A stretch of 7,296 bases of DNA from Chloroflexota bacterium (GTDB taxonomy: Bacteria > Chloroflexota > Anaerolineae > Anaerolineales > UBA4823), in the NCBI GenBank assembly GCA_030613705.1, contig JAUWLJ010000103.1, forward strand, positions 1-7,296, read 5' to 3'. The notes beneath the pieces were generated by a model. The model was not told where the DNA came from, ran no database searches, and was given only the letters and a program-made list of their open reading frames with translations. The position numbers and the translations under genes were made by a program. Below are positions 5,764-7,296 of this stretch, one piece after another. Numbering within the stretch: position 1 is the stretch's first letter; each line of letters starts with the position of its first letter.

Positions 5764-6546
5764 ATGGATCCATCATTGAAATTTGCAGCGCAGCTCGCCA
5801 CTGAAACCGGAGCACATCTATTAGATTTTTTCACCCCCAATGGTACCTACACCAACCTGAAAGAAGACTACAGTGTTGTCACCGAAGCAGACCTTTCTGC
5901 CGACCAGTTAATCACTCAAGCTATCCAGCGCGAATACCCAGCGGATAAACTGATCAGTGAAGAATTACAGCCAGCTATTGGCGAAGTTGAACCCGCGGTT
6001 TGGGTGGTCGATCCGTTGGATGGTACGACGAATTTCAGTTTAGGGATGCCCATCTGGGGTGTTTCCATCGCCCGCATAGTGGATGGTTGGCCCTCCATCG
6101 GGGCAGTATATTTTCCAATTGTGAATGAGCTGTTTACTGCCCAGCGCAGTTCTGGAGCCTTCTTGAATGGGGAGCAGATACACGCTCAACCACCAATACC
6201 AGGCCGGCCAACCTCGTTCTTCTCTTGCTGCACTCGCACACACCAGCGGTATGATGTCTCCATTCGCTATAAAACTCGCATACTTGGATCTGCGTGCTAT
6301 ACATTATGCGCTGTGGCACGTGGCATGGCAATAATCGGTTTCGAAGCCACACCAAAGATCTGGGATATCGCTGCCAGCTGGTTAATCGTTACTGAATCCG
6401 GTGGTGTAATCGAATCATTTGATAGCTCGCAACCATTTCCCCTCCGAGCAAACTACGATTACCGCTTGAAAAGTTTCCCTATATTGTCGGGAGCGACCTC
6501 AGAATTAGTATCGAAATCCAGGAAACAGATCAAGCTTAAACAATGA
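5764..6546 (+). CDS. Inositol monophosphatase family protein
   Basis: The 260-residue length is typical of the Mg2+-dependent, Li+-sensitive phosphatase family that hydrolyses inositol phosphates, fructose-1,6-bisphosphate or 3'-phosphoadenosine phosphates. Landmarks are K33-ED-S-VTEAD (33-43), the metal-binding EE (66-67), VDPLDGTTNF (82-91, with D83 and D86 as metal ligands), LGSA (174-177) and WDIAASWLIVTESGG (200-214, D201 as metal ligand). The usual glycine in WD-AAG is serine (S205), and the acidic residue normally found in the ...GrlDgy... segment is lost (ARGMAIIGFE, 185-194). Catalytic metal ligands look intact, but specificity is open. An in-frame TGA at 5749-5751 rules out a longer N-terminus, so ATG 5764 is the earliest ATG; it lacks a Shine-Dalgarno and fits leaderless translation. 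The aldo/keto reductase gene follows after 34 bases and may be co-transcribed. Confidence 0.9.
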   Translation: MDPSLKFAAQLATETGAHLLDFFTPNGTYTNLKEDYSVVTEADLSADQLITQAIQREYPADKLISEELQPAIGEVEPAVWVVDPLDGTTNFSLGMPIWGVSIARIVDGWPSIGAVYFPIVNELFTAQRSSGAFLNGEQIHAQPPIPGRPTSFFSCCTRTHQRYDVSIRYKTRILGSACYTLCAVARGMAIIGFEATPKIWDIAASWLIVTESGGVIESFDSSQPFPLRANYDYRLKSFPILSGATSELVSKSRKQIKLKQ

Positions 6547-6580
6547 CGTCCTAATACTATATCAAAGCAAAGAGGCAAAT

Positions 6581-7296
6581 ATGGAATATCGCTATCTTGG
6601 AAAATCCGGTCTGCAAGTCTCTGCCCTCTCGTTGGGTGCCTGGGTGACCTATGGCGGTCAGGTTGGAGAAGAAATCGCCTACCAGTGCATGGAGACCGCT
6701 ATCAAAGCTGGGGTCAATTTCTTCGACAATGCTGAGGCGTATGCCGATGGAGAAGCAGAAACGGTGATGGGCAAGGTCATCAAAAAAGCAGGCTGGAAGC
6801 GGTCTGACCTGGTGATCTCTACCAAAATCTTCTGGGGTGGTCGCGGTCCTAACGACAGCGGGTTGTCCCGCAAACACGTCATCGAAGGGACTCTGGCTTC
6901 TCTGGAACGCTTACAGTTAGAGTACGTAGACCTGATCTTCTGCCATCGCGCTGACATCCATACACCGATTGAAGAGACTGTGCGGGCTATGAGCTATTTG
7001 ATCGATCAGAGTAAAGCAATTTATTGGGGCACAAGTGAATGGAGCCCAGATAAGATCATGCAAGCCCATGCCGTTGCTCGTCTAGAGCATTTAATACCTC
7101 CCTTGATGGAACAACCTGAATACAACATGTTCAACCGCCAGCACGTCGAGGCAGACTACGCCCACCTTTATCAGGAAATCGGATTGGGTACAACCATCTG
7201 GAGCCCTTTGGATAGCGGGATATTGACCGGAAAGTACAATCAGGGCATCCCCAAAGACAGTCGCTTAGACCTGGATGGCTTCGATTGGCTGCGGGA
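6581..7296 (+). CDS. Aldo/keto reductase, AKR6/Kv-beta-like (3' end beyond the window)
   Basis: The reading frame stays open from ATG 6581 to the right edge, giving 238 complete codons of an expected 310-340. It begins MEYRYLGKSGLQVSALSLGA, the standard aldo/keto reductase start. The full catalytic tetrad is visible: D49 (FFDNAEAY), Y54, K82 (STKIFW) and H122 (FCHR). GTSEW (150-154), EQPEYNMFNR (177-186) and IWSPLDSGILTGKY (206-219) place it in the NADPH-binding AKR6 group, related to potassium-channel beta subunits and bacterial YghZ-like aldehyde reductases. It should reduce aldehydes or ketones in the cytosol; the substrate is unknown. AGAGG at 6571-6575, five bases before the ATG, is a good ribosome-binding site, unlike the upstream phosphatase gene. 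The last cofactor-binding segment lies outside the window. No terminator separates it from the phosphatase gene. Confidence 0.92.
   Translation, partial: MEYRYLGKSGLQVSALSLGAWVTYGGQVGEEIAYQCMETAIKAGVNFFDNAEAYADGEAETVMGKVIKKAGWKRSDLVISTKIFWGGRGPNDSGLSRKHVIEGTLASLERLQLEYVDLIFCHRADIHTPIEETVRAMSYLIDQSKAIYWGTSEWSPDKIMQAHAVARLEHLIPPLMEQPEYNMFNRQHVEADYAHLYQEIGLGTTIWSPLDSGILTGKYNQGIPKDSRLDLDGFDWLR

Noticed and set aside
6557..6877. A 106-codon open frame on the minus strand
   Set aside because: It is antisense to the aldo/keto reductase, whose catalytic motifs are clear, and its peptide has no family features.

Overview
The window is ordinary-looking bacterial chromosome: six protein genes, all on the + strand, with short intergenic gaps and about 50% GC. 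I see no tRNA, rRNA, CRISPR array, transposon or phage gene. The gene types and the CinA variant are compatible with a Chloroflexota (Anaerolineae-like) bacterium, but this is an impression from protein style, not a demonstrated placement.

Layout. Bases 32-70 form a strong intrinsic terminator closing an upstream unit that lies outside the window. A two-gene unit follows: an ornithine cyclodeaminase/mu-crystallin family protein (107-1096), probably an NAD(P)H-dependent imine reductase, overlaps by four bases an FAD-dependent amine/amino-acid oxidoreductase of the DAO/sarcosine-oxidase-beta type (1093-2316). Next is a CinA-family protein (2362-3504) whose C-terminal deamidase domain has lost its signature serine. 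Then comes a 659-residue protein (3571-5550) joining a complete MTA/SAH-deaminase-type amidohydrolase to a C-terminal CYTH (adenylate cyclase class IV/thiamine triphosphatase) domain. After a 213-base AT-rich gap with a dense set of repeated GGGTTAAAT-like elements come an inositol-monophosphatase family protein (5764-6546), probably made from a leaderless mRNA, and the first 238 codons of an aldo/keto reductase of the AKR6/Kv-beta type (6581 to the right edge).

How the genes may work together. The first pair makes chemical sense as an oxidase producing an imine (or 2-oxo acid) and a reductase acting on cyclic imines, for example in proline/hydroxyproline or N-methyl amino acid metabolism. 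CinA and the deaminase fusion both concern nucleotide or nucleoside housekeeping, but their adjacency proves no pathway. Candidate promoters before cinA and before the fusion gene overlap the stop codons of the preceding genes, so the window may be several compact transcription units rather than one operon.

The most unusual item is the amidohydrolase-CYTH fusion, in which the CYTH half keeps its fold motifs but has substitutions at several metal- or phosphate-binding positions. I found no defence, mobile or secretion system, and nothing I would call a wholly new multi-gene system.
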